The notes beneath the pieces were generated by a model. That model searched no databases. It was not told the DNA's origin and saw nothing but the letters and a program-made list of their open reading frames with translations. Below are positions 16,876 through 26,638 of a stretch of 64,000 nt of DNA, one piece after another. The position numbers were made by a program, and so were the translations under genes. The first letter of the stretch is position 1. Every line of letters begins with the position of its first letter. Origin of the DNA: Paraburkholderia caballeronis (GTDB lineage: Bacteria > Pseudomonadota > Gammaproteobacteria > Burkholderiales > Burkholderiaceae); the NCBI RefSeq assembly GCF_900104845.1, contig NZ_FNSR01000002.1, positions 2,170,001-2,234,000 on the forward strand, in the 5' to 3' direction.

Positions 16876-17805
16876 ATGCCAAAAAACGCTTCCTCCGACT
16901 GGGGCCTCGAACAGATCGTTGCCGACCTGCGCGCGTCGCGCGAGGAACTGCATCGCACGCGTCATCCGCTCGGCATCCGCGAACTGCCGTCGGGCGACGC
17001 GATGATCAGCATTGTCGCCGGCCTGCGCGCCGCGATGTTCCCGACGCATTATGGCGAACCCGATCTGACGGACGAGAGCGTCGACTATTACGTCGGCCAC
17101 ACGCTCGAAACGACGCTGAAGCTGCTCGCCGAGCAGATCCGTCGTGCGCTCCGCTTCGTGCCGGAGAACGCCGGCGTGGCGGACGATGCGCTGCGCTCGC
17201 GCGCCCGCGACGTCGCCCGCGCGTTCGCCGCGCAACTGCCCGGCATCCGCGCGCTGCTCGTCAGCGACATCCAGGCGGCGTTCACCGGCGACCCGGCCGC
17301 GCAGAACATCACCGAAATCCTGCTGTGTTATCCGGGCATCCTCGCGATGACGCATCACCGGCTCGCGCATGCACTGCATCGTCTCGGCGTGCCGCTGCTG
17401 GCCCGCTTCATCAACGAGATCGCGCATTCGGCCACCGGCATCGATATTCATCCGGGTGCGCAGATCGGACCGAGCTTCTTCATCGACCACGGCACCGGCG
17501 TCGTGATCGGCGAAACCGCGATCATCGGCGAGCGCGTGCGCGTGTACCAGGCGGTGACGCTCGGCGCGAAGAGCTTCGCCGCCGATCTCGACGGCACGCT
17601 CGTGAAGGGCAATGCACGTCACCCGATCGTCGAGGACGACGTCGTGATCTATGCGGGCGCGACGATACTCGGGCGCGTGACGATCGGGCGCGGCTCGGTG
17701 ATCGGCGGCAACGTGTGGCTCACGCATAGCGTGCCGCCCGGCAGCAGCGTGCGCCAGGGGAAGATCCGCGAACTGGAGCGCGGCGAGGAAAATCCGGGCA
17801 AATGA
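16876..17805 (+). CDS. Serine O-acetyltransferase (EpsC/CysE family)
   Basis: A 309-residue serine acetyltransferase that makes O-acetylserine from serine and acetyl-CoA, the first step of cysteine synthesis. The N-terminal helical domain covers about residues 1-160. The C-terminal left-handed beta-helix has the hexapeptide repeats and signature HSATGIDIHPGAQIGPSFFIDHGTGVVIGETAIIGE. The catalytic His and Asp lie in the IDHGTG and DIHPG segments, as in CysE. The length (about 310) is that of the EpsC-like group. The start at MPKN is the ATG nearest the conserved region; an upstream in-frame extension to 16843 is possible. It is convergent with folE. Confidence 0.9.
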   Translation: MPKNASSDWGLEQIVADLRASREELHRTRHPLGIRELPSGDAMISIVAGLRAAMFPTHYGEPDLTDESVDYYVGHTLETTLKLLAEQIRRALRFVPENAGVADDALRSRARDVARAFAAQLPGIRALLVSDIQAAFTGDPAAQNITEILLCYPGILAMTHHRLAHALHRLGVPLLARFINEIAHSATGIDIHPGAQIGPSFFIDHGTGVVIGETAIIGERVRVYQAVTLGAKSFAADLDGTLVKGNARHPIVEDDVVIYAGATILGRVTIGRGSVIGGNVWLTHSVPPGSSVRQGKIRELERGEENPGK

Positions 17806-17813
17806 CGGAGAAG

Positions 17814-17843
17814 GCGCGCGGCCGGCATCGCGCCGCGCGCTTT
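17814..17843. terminator. Bidirectional terminator between cysE-like gene and folE
   Basis: GCGCGCGGC (17814-17822) pairs perfectly with GCCGCGCGC (17832-17840) around a nine-base loop, followed by TTT. It lies 9 bases after the acetyltransferase stop and 13 bases before the end of the convergent folE gene. Confidence 0.55.
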
Positions 17844-17856
17844 CATCGGGAGGGAC

Positions 17857-18513
17857 TCAGGTGTTCGACAGACTCGCCGACGCCTGATTGCCGACAATCG
17901 CGAGAAACTCGCGGCGCGTCGAAGGATCGGTGCGGAACGTGCCGAGCATCCGCGACGTGACCATCTCGACGCCGGCTTTATGCACGCCGCGCGTGGACAT
18001 GCACTGATGCGACGCTTCGAGGATCACGCCGACGCCCTTCGGCTGAAGGATATCGTTCAGCGTGTCCGCGATCTGCGCGGTCATCTTCTCCTGGATCTGC
18101 AGCCGCTTCGCGAACGCATCGACGAGGCGCGCGAGCTTCGAAATGCCGACGACCCGATGCTCGGGCAGATACGCAACGTGCGCGCGCCCGATGATCGGCA
18201 CCATGTGATGTTCGCAATAACTCTCGAAGCGGATGTCCTTCAGCACGATCATCTCGTCGTAGCCGTCGACTTCGGAGAAGGTGCGCGACAGGATCTCGCG
18301 CGGGTCTAACTGATAGCCTGCAAAAAACTCTTCGAACGCACGCGCGACGCGCGCCGGCGTATCGATCAATCCTTCGCGCGTCGGGTCGTCGCCGGCCCAC
18401 CGCAACAGCACGCGCACCGCATCTTCCGCTTCCGTCCGGCTGGGTCGGCCCGCCGGCTCGCTGATCTGGGTCTTCGCTTTCTTCGCCTTGTCGGCGGTCT
18501 TCTTGTCGCTCAT
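17857..18513 (-). CDS. folE: GTP cyclohydrolase I (FolE)
   Basis: A 218-residue type I GTP cyclohydrolase that converts GTP to 7,8-dihydroneopterin triphosphate, the first step of folate and pterin synthesis. The zinc ligands are Cys100 and His103 in SYCEHHMVP and Cys171 in HQCMSTRG. The [14 protein letters not shown] segment near 51-64 is the family N-terminal signature. The first 25 residues are a lysine-rich tail of unclear role. It is a single gene convergent with the serine acetyltransferase, and is separate from any folate operon. Confidence 0.96.
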   Translation of the reverse strand: MSDKKTADKAKKAKTQISEPAGRPSRTEAEDAVRVLLRWAGDDPTREGLIDTPARVARAFEEFFAGYQLDPREILSRTFSEVDGYDEMIVLKDIRFESYCEHHMVPIIGRAHVAYLPEHRVVGISKLARLVDAFAKRLQIQEKMTAQIADTLNDILQPKGVGVILEASHQCMSTRGVHKAGVEMVTSRMLGTFRTDPSTRREFLAIVGNQASASLSNT

Positions 18514-18610
18514 TCATCGGCTCCTGTCCTGTGACGCGCACCGCTGCGGCGCGCCCCACGAGCGGGCATTGTTTCATGTTTTACGCGCGGCCGTGCGCCG
18601 CGCCGCGCGG

Positions 18611-19555
18611 TCACTTCGGCCACTCGTCCAGCGCGTCGTTGAACAGTTCGGACACGACACTGCGCAGCCATTCGCCTCGCGGCGCGTTGTGATACTTGCG
18701 ATGCCAGTGCTGCTTCAGATCGAAGCGCGGCAGCGGCAACGGCGGCTCGACGATCGTGATCGATGCATGTTCGGACACATACGCGAAGCCGATTGCATGC
18801 GGCACCGTCGCGATCAGATCGGTTCGCGTGAGGATGAACGGCAGGCTCATGAAGTGAGGTGTTTCGAGCACCGCGCGGCGACGCAGCCGCTTCTTCTCCA
18901 GGTAATGCTCCAGCACTTCCTGGCTGCGGCCTTCCGCGCGCACGACCGCATGCCCGAGCGACAGGAACTGCTCGACGGTCATCGTCGTGCCGGCCAGCGG
19001 ATGGTTGCTGCGCATCAGGCAGATGAAGCGATGTGTGAACAGCCGCTGCTGGAAGAAATTGTTGCCGCCGAGATCGGGGAAATAACCGATCGCGAGATCG
19101 ATGTCGCCGGATTCGAGACCGCGTTCGACCTGGCCCGGCGGCACCGATACGGACCGCAGGTTCGCATGCGGCGCGCGTTCCGCGAACAGTTGCAGCAGCC
19201 GCGGCAGGAACACGATTTCGCCGACGTCCGACAACGCGATCGAGAACGTATGCGTGCTGGTCGCCGGATCGAACTCCTGCGCCGCGAGCATGCCTTTCTC
19301 GATGCGGATGAGCGCGTCGCGGGCGGCAGGGATCAAGGCGAGCGCGCGCGGCGTCGGCTCCATGCCGCGCGACGTGCGCACGAACAGCGGATCGCCGAAG
19401 TATTCGCGCAGCCGGCCGAGCGCCGTGCTCACGCGCGGCTGGCTCACGCCGAGCCGTTCGGCCGCGCGGCTCACGTTGCGCGCGTCTTCCATCGCGACGA
19501 GATACGGGATCAGGTTGAGATCGAGATCCTGCATGCGGGAGCGGGTTATATCCAT
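18611..19555 (-). CDS. LysR-family regulator divergent from the pca genes
   Basis: A 314-residue LysR regulator. The N-terminal DNA-binding domain DLNLIPYLVAMEDARNVSRAAERLGVSQPRVSTALGRLREYFGDPLFVRTSRGMEPT (10-66) belongs to the NodD/NahR/LinR subgroup, followed by a PBP2-type effector domain. It is divergent from pcaI across 324 bases, so it is the best candidate activator of the beta-ketoadipate operon. It is not an obvious PcaQ or PcaR (IclR) by sequence pattern alone. The inducer would be beta-ketoadipate or a precursor (inference). Confidence 0.9.
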   Translation of the reverse strand: MDITRSRMQDLDLNLIPYLVAMEDARNVSRAAERLGVSQPRVSTALGRLREYFGDPLFVRTSRGMEPTPRALALIPAARDALIRIEKGMLAAQEFDPATSTHTFSIALSDVGEIVFLPRLLQLFAERAPHANLRSVSVPPGQVERGLESGDIDLAIGYFPDLGGNNFFQQRLFTHRFICLMRSNHPLAGTTMTVEQFLSLGHAVVRAEGRSQEVLEHYLEKKRLRRRAVLETPHFMSLPFILTRTDLIATVPHAIGFAYVSEHASITIVEPPLPLPRFDLKQHWHRKYHNAPRGEWLRSVVSELFNDALDEWPK

Positions 19556-19879
19556 GGCTTATAAAGCATAGCGGCAGAATTCCGATTCCGGATATGGGGG
19601 AAATTGCCGACCCGGTGCTTGTCCGGCCGGCTTACGCATGAAAGTGCAGCCGATAGCCGATGCGGACGGTGCCGCTGCATCGGCTGTCGAATCGCAGCAC
19701 AATGGTTCCGCTTTGAAGCTGTGCCGCCGCGCGTGCGGGAAAGCCGCGCCTTGACAACCGGCGGCGCCGGCTTCGATAATGCGCCGAGCGTTCGCTGAAC
19801 GAATGTGTGTTCGTATAGAGAACTTTTGTGGATCCGGCGATGCGGCTCGACCGCGCCGCGCGTTCTATCGGGAACAGGC
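19556..19879. promoter_or_regulatory. Divergent promoter region between lysR and pcaI
   Basis: A 324-base intergenic region separating the LysR regulator from pcaI. The part nearest the regulator has GCTTATAAAGC, a near-palindrome overlapping a possible -10 region at 19557-19570. No perfect T-N11-A LysR site was identified. The remainder lacks a credible ORF. Confidence 0.45.
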
Positions 19880-20590
19880 ATGATCAACAAGATTTTCGAG
19901 TCACTCCAGTCGGCGGTGGCCGACGTCCACGACGGCGCGACGGTGATGATCGGCGGCTTCGGCACGGCCGGCATGCCCGCCGAACTGATCGACGCGCTGA
20001 TCGAGCAGGGCGCGCGCGATCTCACGATCGTCAACAACAACGCCGGCAACGGCGACATCGGCCTCGCGGCGCTGCTGAAGGCGAAGCGCGTGCGCAAGAT
20101 CGTCTGCTCGTTTCCGCGCCAGACCGATTCGTACGTGTTCGACGCGCTGTATCGCGCGGGCGAGATCGAGCTGGAACTCGTGCCGCAGGGCAACCTCGCG
20201 GAGCGGATTCGCGCGGCCGGCGCCGGCATCGGCGGTTTCTTCACGCCGACCGGCTACGGCACGAAACTCGCGGAAGGCAAGGAAACGCGGCTGATCGACG
20301 GCAGGCACTACGTGCTCGAAGCGCCGCTGCACGCGGACTTCGCGTTGATCAAGGCGCATCGCGGCGACCGCTGGGGCAACCTCGTGTACCGCAAGACGGC
20401 GCGCAACTTCGGCCCGATCATGGCGAGCGCCGCGAAGGTCGCGATCGCGCAGGTGTCGGAAGTCGTGCCGCTTGGCGAACTCGATCCGGAAGTGATCGTC
20501 ACGCCCGGCATTTTCGTGCAGCGCGTGATCGCCGTGCCGCAGGCGGCGCACGGTTCGGAATCGGCGCAACCCGCCAGCCACGCGGCCTGA
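19880..20590 (+). CDS. pcaI: 3-oxoadipate CoA-transferase subunit A
   Basis: A 236-residue alpha subunit of succinyl-CoA:3-oxoadipate CoA-transferase, which activates beta-ketoadipate with succinyl-CoA before thiolysis. The class I CoA-transferase alpha signature GGFGTAGMPAE is at residues 25-35, and NNAGNGDIGLA follows near 53-63. The next gene encodes the beta subunit 17 bases downstream. The order pcaI-pcaJ-pcaB-pcaD-pcaC-pcaK supports the assignment over the related acetoacetate transferases. The start is the ATG at MINK; the longer in-frame reading lacks conservation. Confidence 0.95.
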   Translation: MINKIFESLQSAVADVHDGATVMIGGFGTAGMPAELIDALIEQGARDLTIVNNNAGNGDIGLAALLKAKRVRKIVCSFPRQTDSYVFDALYRAGEIELELVPQGNLAERIRAAGAGIGGFFTPTGYGTKLAEGKETRLIDGRHYVLEAPLHADFALIKAHRGDRWGNLVYRKTARNFGPIMASAAKVAIAQVSEVVPLGELDPEVIVTPGIFVQRVIAVPQAAHGSESAQPASHAA

Positions 20591-20607
20591 CGCAACGGAG
20601 ACATGCA

Positions 20608-21267
20608 ATGAAACGCTTGAATCGCGATGAAATGGCGAAGCGCGTCGCCGCGGACATTCCCGAAGGCGCGTATGTGAACCTCGGGATCGGCGTGCCGACG
20701 CTGGTCGCCAACCACCTCGACCCGAGCAAGGAAATTTTCCTGCACAGCGAGAACGGTCTGCTCGGCATGGGCCCCGCGCCCGCGCCCGGCGAAGAGGACG
20801 ATGAACTGATCAACGCGGGCAAGCAGCACGTGACGCTGCTGACCGGCGGCGCGTTCTTCCATCACGCGGACTCGTTCGCGATGATGCGCGGCGGCCATCT
20901 CGACTATTGCGTGCTCGGCGCGTTCCAGGTGTCGGTTCACGGCGACCTCGCGAACTGGCACACCGGCGCGCCCGATGCGATTCCGGCGGTCGGCGGCGCG
21001 ATGGACCTCGCGATCGGCGCGAAGCAGGTGTTCGTGATGATGGAACTGCTGACGAAGCAGGGCGAGAGCAAGCTGGTCGCCGAGTGCTCGTATCCGGTGA
21101 CGGGCGTGCAGTGCGTGGACCGCGTGTACACCGATCTGGCCGCGTTCGACGTGACGCCGGACGGCCTCGCGGTGCGCGAGATCTATTCGGACCTCGGCTT
21201 CGACGAACTGCAGAAGCTCGCCGGCGTGCCGCTGATCGACGCGACGCAGGGCCGTCGCGCCGCGTAA
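20608..21267 (+). CDS. pcaJ: 3-oxoadipate CoA-transferase subunit B
   Basis: A 219-residue beta subunit of the 3-oxoadipate CoA-transferase. The catalytic glutamate that forms the CoA-thioester intermediate is Glu48 in HSENGLLGMGPAP. GIGVPTLVANH and the conserved GGHLDYCVLGAFQV segment are also present. The ATG has CGGAG at good spacing after pcaI, indicating co-translation with the alpha subunit. The reaction takes place in the cytoplasm as part of the protocatechuate branch. Confidence 0.95.
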   Translation: MKRLNRDEMAKRVAADIPEGAYVNLGIGVPTLVANHLDPSKEIFLHSENGLLGMGPAPAPGEEDDELINAGKQHVTLLTGGAFFHHADSFAMMRGGHLDYCVLGAFQVSVHGDLANWHTGAPDAIPAVGGAMDLAIGAKQVFVMMELLTKQGESKLVAECSYPVTGVQCVDRVYTDLAAFDVTPDGLAVREIYSDLGFDELQKLAGVPLIDATQGRRAA

Positions 21268-21374
21268 GCCGATGCGGCAACCACGAGACGGCGGCCGGCG
21301 GCGTTGCACGCCGGCCGCTGCATCGTGGCGATTCCGTCGTACGCTTCCCCGTTTTCCAACCCGTCGAATCCACC

Positions 21375-22739
21375 ATGCCTGAACGCCTGACCGGCTTGAT
21401 CTGCGGCACCGAGCCGATGAACAACGTGTGGTCGTCGCGCTCGACGCTGCAACGCATGCTCGACGTCGAAGCGGCGCTCGCGCGCGCGTCCGCCGCGCAC
21501 GGCGTGATTCCGCATGCGGCGGTGCCGGCGATCGTCGCCGCGTGCGACGCGGACCAGCTCGATGCGGGCGGACTCGCGCGCTCGGCGGCGCTCGGCGGCA
21601 ATCTTGCGATTCCGCTCGTCAAGCAGTTGACCGCGCGCGTGAACGAGCGCGACCCGAACGCCGCGAAATACGTGCACTGGGGCGCGACGAGCCAGGACAT
21701 CATCGACACCGCAACCGTGCTGCAACTGCGCGACGCGCTCGACCTGATCGAACGCGGGCTCGACGACACGTGTGCGTCGCTGGCGATGCTCGCGCGCGAG
21801 CATCGCACGACGCCGGCGATCGGCCGCACGTGGCTGCAACAGGCGCTGCCGATCACGCTCGGCCTGAAGTTCGCGCAGTGGCTCGATGCGCTGCTGCGCC
21901 ATCGCGAACGGCTCTCCGAACTGCGCGAACGCGCGCTCGTGCTGCAGTTCGGCGGCGCGGCCGGCACGCTCGCGAGTCTGCGCGACGAAGCGCAGGCCGT
22001 GAGCGCATCGCTGGCCGGCGAACTGAAGCTCGCGCGGCCGACGCTGCCGTGGCACACGCAGCGCGACCGCATTGCGGAAGCCGCGTCGTTCTTCGGGATG
22101 CTGATCGGCACGCTCGGCAAGATCGCGCGCGACGTGTCGCTGCAAATGCAGACCGAAGTCGGCGAACTCGCGGAGCCGGCCGCGGCGGGCAAGGGCGGTT
22201 CGTCGACGATGCCGCACAAGCGCAACCCGGTCGGCTGCGCGGCGGTGCTGACCGCCGCGACGCGCGCGCCGGGGCTCGTCGCGACCGTGTTCGCGGGGAT
22301 GGTGCAGGAGCACGAACGCGCGCTCGGCGGCTGGCAGGCCGAGTGGGACGCGCTGCCCGACCTCGCGCGTCTCGCGGGCGGCGCGCTGTTCCATATCGGG
22401 CAGATCGTCGGCGGGCTCGACGTGCGGCCCGAACGCCTCGCCGCGAATCTCGACGCCACTAATGGGCTGATTCTCGGCGAAGCGGTGATGCTCGCGCTCG
22501 GCGATCACATCGGCCGGCTCAACGCGCACCACGTCGTCGAACAGGCGTCGAAGGCGGCTGTGCAGAGCGGCCGCTCGCTGTACGACGTGCTGGCGGCCGA
22601 TCCGGCCGTCATGGATCATCTGGGCGCGGAGCGGTTGCGCGCTTTGCTCGATCCGGCCAATTATGCGGGCGAGGCACACGCGTTCGTCGATGCGGTGCTC
22701 GCGTCGTACGCGCAGCACGCGCCCCGTTCTTCATCGTAG
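21375..22739 (+). CDS. pcaB: 3-carboxy-cis,cis-muconate cycloisomerase
   Basis: A 454-residue enzyme of the fumarase/aspartase superfamily. It lactonises 3-carboxy-cis,cis-muconate to 4-carboxymuconolactone in protocatechuate breakdown. The superfamily signature GSSTMPHKRNP is at 275-285, with the substrate-contact segment KYVHWGATSQDIIDT near 98-112. Adenylosuccinate lyase is the main confusable paralogue, but the pca neighbours decide. It follows pcaJ by 107 bases and precedes pcaD by 21 bases. Confidence 0.95.
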   Translation: MPERLTGLICGTEPMNNVWSSRSTLQRMLDVEAALARASAAHGVIPHAAVPAIVAACDADQLDAGGLARSAALGGNLAIPLVKQLTARVNERDPNAAKYVHWGATSQDIIDTATVLQLRDALDLIERGLDDTCASLAMLAREHRTTPAIGRTWLQQALPITLGLKFAQWLDALLRHRERLSELRERALVLQFGGAAGTLASLRDEAQAVSASLAGELKLARPTLPWHTQRDRIAEAASFFGMLIGTLGKIARDVSLQMQTEVGELAEPAAAGKGGSSTMPHKRNPVGCAAVLTAATRAPGLVATVFAGMVQEHERALGGWQAEWDALPDLARLAGGALFHIGQIVGGLDVRPERLAANLDATNGLILGEAVMLALGDHIGRLNAHHVVEQASKAAVQSGRSLYDVLAADPAVMDHLGAERLRALLDPANYAGEAHAFVDAVLASYAQHAPRSSS

Positions 22740-22760
22740 ACATACCAGGGAGTAGCACGC

Positions 22761-23552
22761 ATGCCTTACGCAGCAGTAAACGGCACGAAGCTGTATTACC
22801 GGATCGACGGCGCGGCGGACAGCAATGCACCGTGGCTCGTGTTGTCGAATTCGCTCGGCACCGACGTGTCGATGTGGGCGCCGCAGGTGCCGGAGTTCGC
22901 CAAGCACTTCCGCGTGCTGCGCTACGACACGCGCGGCCACGGCCGCTCGGATGCGCCGAAGGGGCCGTACACGATCGGGCAGTTGACCGGCGACGTGATC
23001 GGCCTGCTGGATCAGCTCGGGATCGCGCGCGCGCATTTCGTCGGGCTGTCGATGGGCGGCCTGACCGGCGTTGGTCTCGGCGCACGTTACGCTGCGCGGA
23101 TCGATCGCCTCGTGCTGTGCAACACCGCCGCGAAGATCGGCTCGCCGCAGGTGTGGGAGCCGCGTGCGGAACGCGCGCGCAACGAAGGGATGGCGGGGCT
23201 CGCGGACGCGGTGCCGCAACGCTGGTTCACGCCCGCGTTCATCGAGCGCGAGCCGCTGGTGATCGCTCAACTGCGCGACAACCTCGCGCATACCGACAAC
23301 GAAGGTTACGCGTCGAACTGCGATGCGATCAACGCGGCGGACCTGCGCGGCGAGGCGTCGTCGATCAAGGCGCCGACGCTCGTGATCTCCAGCACCCACG
23401 ACCTCGCGGCGACGCCGGCGCAAGGCCGCGAACTCGCGGAGTCGATCGACGGCGCGCGCTATGTCGAACTGGGCGTGTCGCATATCTCGAACATCGAGGC
23501 CGCTGAAACGTTTACCGGCATCGTGCGCGACTTTCTGCTGGAGTCGAAATGA
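22761..23552 (+). CDS. pcaD: 3-oxoadipate enol-lactonase
   Basis: A 263-residue alpha/beta hydrolase that opens the enol-lactone to beta-ketoadipate. The triad is Ser97 in GLSMGG, Asp214 in THDLA and His241 in GVSHISN. The family segment NSLGTDVSMWAPQVPEFAKHFRVLRYDTRGHG is the PcaD signature. A Shine-Dalgarno sequence, AGGGAG, precedes the start. Its ATGA stop/start overlap with pcaC implies coupled translation. In some bacteria pcaD and pcaC are fused; here they are separate. Confidence 0.95.
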   Translation: MPYAAVNGTKLYYRIDGAADSNAPWLVLSNSLGTDVSMWAPQVPEFAKHFRVLRYDTRGHGRSDAPKGPYTIGQLTGDVIGLLDQLGIARAHFVGLSMGGLTGVGLGARYAARIDRLVLCNTAAKIGSPQVWEPRAERARNEGMAGLADAVPQRWFTPAFIEREPLVIAQLRDNLAHTDNEGYASNCDAINAADLRGEASSIKAPTLVISSTHDLAATPAQGRELAESIDGARYVELGVSHISNIEAAETFTGIVRDFLLESK

Positions 23553-23938
23553 ACGAAGACGAACGCTACGAAGGCGGGCTGAAGGTGCGTCGCGCGGTGC
23601 TCGGCGACGCGCACGTCGATCGCTCGATTGCGAACCGCAACGCGCTGACCGAGGAATTCCAGGCGCTGATTACGCGTTATGCGTGGGGCGAGATCTGGAC
23701 GCGCGAGGGCCTGCCGCGCCATACGCGCAGCCTGCTGACGATCGCGATGATGATCGCGCTGAACCGCAGTGAGGAACTGGCGCTGCATCTGCGCGCGGCG
23801 AAGAACAACGGCGTCACGCGCGACCAGATCAAGGAAGTACTGATGCAGGCCGCGATCTATTGCGGCGTGCCGGCCGCGAACTCGGCCTTCCATCTGGCCG
23901 ACAAGATCTTCCGCGAAGAGGACGGCGCGCAGGGCTGA
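23549..23938 (+). CDS. pcaC: 4-carboxymuconolactone decarboxylase
   Basis: A 129-residue decarboxylase of the AhpD/CMD fold that converts 4-carboxymuconolactone to the enol-lactone. The CMD motif is recognisable in the C-terminal half: EELALHLRAAKNNGVTRDQIKEVLMQAAIYCGVPAANSAFHLA. The ORF overlaps pcaD by ATGA. The order of catalysis is PcaB, then PcaC, then PcaD, then PcaIJ, and the genes are clustered accordingly. The preceding step, protocatechuate 3,4-dioxygenase (PcaGH), is not in the window. Confidence 0.93.
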   Translation: MNEDERYEGGLKVRRAVLGDAHVDRSIANRNALTEEFQALITRYAWGEIWTREGLPRHTRSLLTIAMMIALNRSEELALHLRAAKNNGVTRDQIKEVLMQAAIYCGVPAANSAFHLADKIFREEDGAQG

Positions 23939-23995
23939 GGTCCGGTGCGCATGCCGCGTCCGGGAACGGCGCGGCGTTGCCGATGAACAGGCAAT

Positions 23996-24056
23996 GAACG
24001 GCCCGGTCGACGGGCCGTTCGACCATCGCAGAGAGCCGTCCCCATGCAGACGGCTC
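23996..24056 (+). promoter_or_regulatory. Two adjacent hairpins between pcaC and pcaK
   Basis: The first hairpin has ten-base arms, GAACGGCCCG (23996-24005) and its complement (24011-24020), with loop GTCGA. The second has eight-base arms, GAGCCGTC (24033-24040) and GACGGCTC (24049-24056). Neither has a T-run, so they are more likely processing, attenuation or mRNA-stability elements than strong terminators. They lie 58-118 bases after pcaC and 66-126 bases before pcaK. Confidence 0.4.
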
Positions 24057-24121
24057 CGCATGAAAAAACCGACAACTGCGCCCGTGCGGCATGCCGCGCG
24101 ACGACGAGAGGAGACACGACG

Positions 24122-25477
24122 ATGGCCACCGCCCCGCGCACGCTCGACGTGCAGCAGTTCATCGATGAACGGCGTTTCTCGCCGTATCAATGGTTCATTC
24201 TTGCGCTGTGTTTTCTGATCGTCGCGACCGATGGGTTCGACACCGCCGCGATCGGCTTCGTCGCGCCGTCGCTCGGGCAGGAGTGGCACGTCGGCAAGGC
24301 CGCGCTCGGGCCGGTGATGAGCGCGGCGCTGGTCGGCCTCGCGATCGGCGCGCTCGCGTCCGGACCGCTGGCCGACCGGATCGGCCGCAAGCGCGTGCTG
24401 GTCGGCTCGGTCGTCACGTTCGCGCTGTTCAGCGTCGGCTGCGCGTTCGCCAGCTCGGTGACGGAACTTGGGCTGCTGCGCCTCGCGACCGGCATCGGCC
24501 TCGGCGCGGCGATGCCGAACGCCACGACGCTGATGTCCGAATACGCGCCGGCGCGCAAACGCTCGTTTCTGGTGAACACGATGTTCTGCGGGTTCACCGT
24601 CGGTTCGTCGGCCGGCGGTCTCGTCGCGGCCGCGCTGATTCCGGGCTACGGCTGGCGCAGCGTGTTCATCGCGGGCGGCGTGCTGCCGCTCGTGTTGAGC
24701 GTCGTGCTGATCGGGCTGCCGGAATCGCTGCGTTTCATGGTGCTGCGCGGCTGGCCGGCCGAACGCATCGCGGCGGTGCTGCGCCGGATCGCGCCGCGCG
24801 AGTCGTTCGACGGCGCGCGTTTCGCGTTGCCCGAGGAGCCTTCGCTGCAGAAGCAGTCGGGCGCGTCGATCGTGCTGTCGTCGCGCTTTCGCAGCGGCAC
24901 GCTGCTGCTGTGGATCACGTATTTCTCCGGGCTGCTCGTTTATTACCTGCTGACCAGCTGGCTGCCGACGCTGATTCGCGACACGGGTTTCACCGTGCGC
25001 GAGGCCGCGCTCGTGACCGCGTTGTTTCCGCTCGGCGGCGGCATCGGCGCAATCGGCGTCGGCTGGCTGATGGACCGCTTCGAGCCGCATCGCGTGATCG
25101 CCGTTACGTACGTCCTCACCGGTATTTTCGTGTGGCTCGTCGGCCGGCAGTCGGACAGCCTCGCGTGGCTCGCGGCGATTACGTTCGTGGCCGGCGTCTG
25201 CATGAACGGCGCGCAGTCGTCGCTGCCGACGCTCGCCGCCGCGTTTTATCCGACGAGCGGACGCGCGACCGGCGTCGCGTGGATGCTCGGCGTGGGCCGC
25301 TTCGGCGGGATCTTCGGCGCGTTTTCCGGCGGCCTGCTGCTACAGGCGAACTTCGGCTTCGGCACGATCTTCGCGATGCTCGCGGCGCCGTCGCTCGTCG
25401 CGGCCGGCGCGCTGCTCGCCAAGCGCGCGGTTAGCCTGCGCGACGCGCGGGAGCCGGACGCGCGCGGCGTCGCGTAA
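24122..25477 (+). CDS. pcaK: 4-hydroxybenzoate/protocatechuate MFS transporter (AAHS family)
   Basis: A 451-residue aromatic acid:H+ symporter. The family pattern LIVATDGFDTAAIGFVAPSLGQEW near residues 32-55 contains the charged D-G-x-D motif of the first helix. GPLADRIGRKR near 82-92 is motif A. About twelve helices are expected. The gene lies downstream of pcaC and completes an uptake-and-degradation cassette, so a PcaK role (4-hydroxybenzoate or protocatechuate import and chemotaxis) is likely. The substrate is inferred from neighbours. The start chosen has GAGGAGA upstream. Confidence 0.9.
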   Translation: MATAPRTLDVQQFIDERRFSPYQWFILALCFLIVATDGFDTAAIGFVAPSLGQEWHVGKAALGPVMSAALVGLAIGALASGPLADRIGRKRVLVGSVVTFALFSVGCAFASSVTELGLLRLATGIGLGAAMPNATTLMSEYAPARKRSFLVNTMFCGFTVGSSAGGLVAAALIPGYGWRSVFIAGGVLPLVLSVVLIGLPESLRFMVLRGWPAERIAAVLRRIAPRESFDGARFALPEEPSLQKQSGASIVLSSRFRSGTLLLWITYFSGLLVYYLLTSWLPTLIRDTGFTVREAALVTALFPLGGGIGAIGVGWLMDRFEPHRVIAVTYVLTGIFVWLVGRQSDSLAWLAAITFVAGVCMNGAQSSLPTLAAAFYPTSGRATGVAWMLGVGRFGGIFGAFSGGLLLQANFGFGTIFAMLAAPSLVAAGALLAKRAVSLRDAREPDARGVA

Positions 25478-25549
25478 CCTCCATTGCACGAATCGCGCCG
25501 AAGGAAACGTTCCATCCGGAATGACCTGCGCGCGACAGCCGATGAACGG

Positions 25550-26638
25550 CTAATCGAAAACCGGCGACTCGACGCCGAGCACCTTGTGCAGCCGCGTGCT
25601 GGTCGTCGTGTACTCGACGTGTATCCGGCGCTCCGGAAACACGTGATGCGCGGCCCCGTACGCGGCGAGCGCCGCCTCGTGGAAGCCGGACAGGATCAGC
25701 TTCTTCTTGCCCGGATACGTGTTCACGTCGCCGACCGCGAAGATGCCCGGCACGTTGGTCTCGAACGACGCGGTATCGACCGGTATCTGCCGGCGCTCGA
25801 CGTCGATGCCCCAGCGCGCGATCGGGCCGAGCTGCGGCGACAGGCCGAAAAACACCAGCAGGCAGTCCAGTTCGAGCGAACGCGTGATGCCGTCGCCGCC
25901 CGTCACCTTGATGCGCTTCAGCAAGCCGTTGTCGTCGTCGAAGCCGGTCACCTGGCCGGTGATCGACTGCATCCGCCACGCCTCGCACAACACGCGCATC
26001 TTCGCGACCGACGCGGGCGCCGCGCGAAAGCCTTCGCGCCGGTGCAGCAACGTCACGCTCTGTGCGATGTCGACGAGATCGAGCGCCCAGTCGAGCGCGG
26101 AATCGCCGCCGCCGCAGACGACCACCTCCTTGTCGCGGAACTGCTCCGGCGCGCGCACGCGGTAGAACAACTGGCTGTCGCGGTAACGCTCGATGCCGGC
26201 GACCTTCAGCGTGCGCGGCTGGAACGAACCGACGCCCGCCGCGATGAAAACCGTATTCGCGACGAAACGCGTGCCTTTGCTGGTCGACACGTTGAAGCGG
26301 CCGTCGCGGCGGTGCTCGACGGTCTGCACTTCTTCGCCGAGATGAAACGTTGCACCGAACGGCTCGATCTGCGCCATCAGCGAATCGACGAGTTCGCGGC
26401 CGGTACAGACGGGAACGGCGGGAATGTCGTAGATCGGCTTGTCCGGATAGAGTTCGACGCACTGGCCGCCGACCTTCGGCAGCGAATCGACGACGTGCGC
26501 GCGGATTTCGAGCAGGCCCAGTTCGAACACCTGGAAGAGGCCGACCGGCCCGGCGCCGACGATCAGCGCGTCGGTTTCGATGGGCTGTTGCGGTTCGGCA
26601 ATATCGGGCTGGGCGTGGACCGTGGCGGCATCGGTCAT
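25550..26638 (-). CDS. Ferredoxin--NADP reductase (YumC/TrxR-like type)
   Basis: A 362-residue flavoprotein of the thioredoxin-reductase-like ferredoxin-NADP reductase group. FAD motif [18 protein letters not shown] near 24-41 and the second Rossmann motif [17 protein letters not shown] near 169-185 are present, along with [18 protein letters not shown] near 297-314. The CxxC redox pair of thioredoxin reductase is absent, which supports the ferredoxin/flavodoxin reductase call. The start ATG has AAGGAG at good spacing. It is convergent with pcaK. Its electron acceptor cannot be read from sequence. Confidence 0.9.
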   Translation of the reverse strand: MTDAATVHAQPDIAEPQQPIETDALIVGAGPVGLFQVFELGLLEIRAHVVDSLPKVGGQCVELYPDKPIYDIPAVPVCTGRELVDSLMAQIEPFGATFHLGEEVQTVEHRRDGRFNVSTSKGTRFVANTVFIAAGVGSFQPRTLKVAGIERYRDSQLFYRVRAPEQFRDKEVVVCGGGDSALDWALDLVDIAQSVTLLHRREGFRAAPASVAKMRVLCEAWRMQSITGQVTGFDDDNGLLKRIKVTGGDGITRSLELDCLLVFFGLSPQLGPIARWGIDVERRQIPVDTASFETNVPGIFAVGDVNTYPGKKKLILSGFHEAALAAYGAAHHVFPERRIHVEYTTTSTRLHKVLGVESPVFD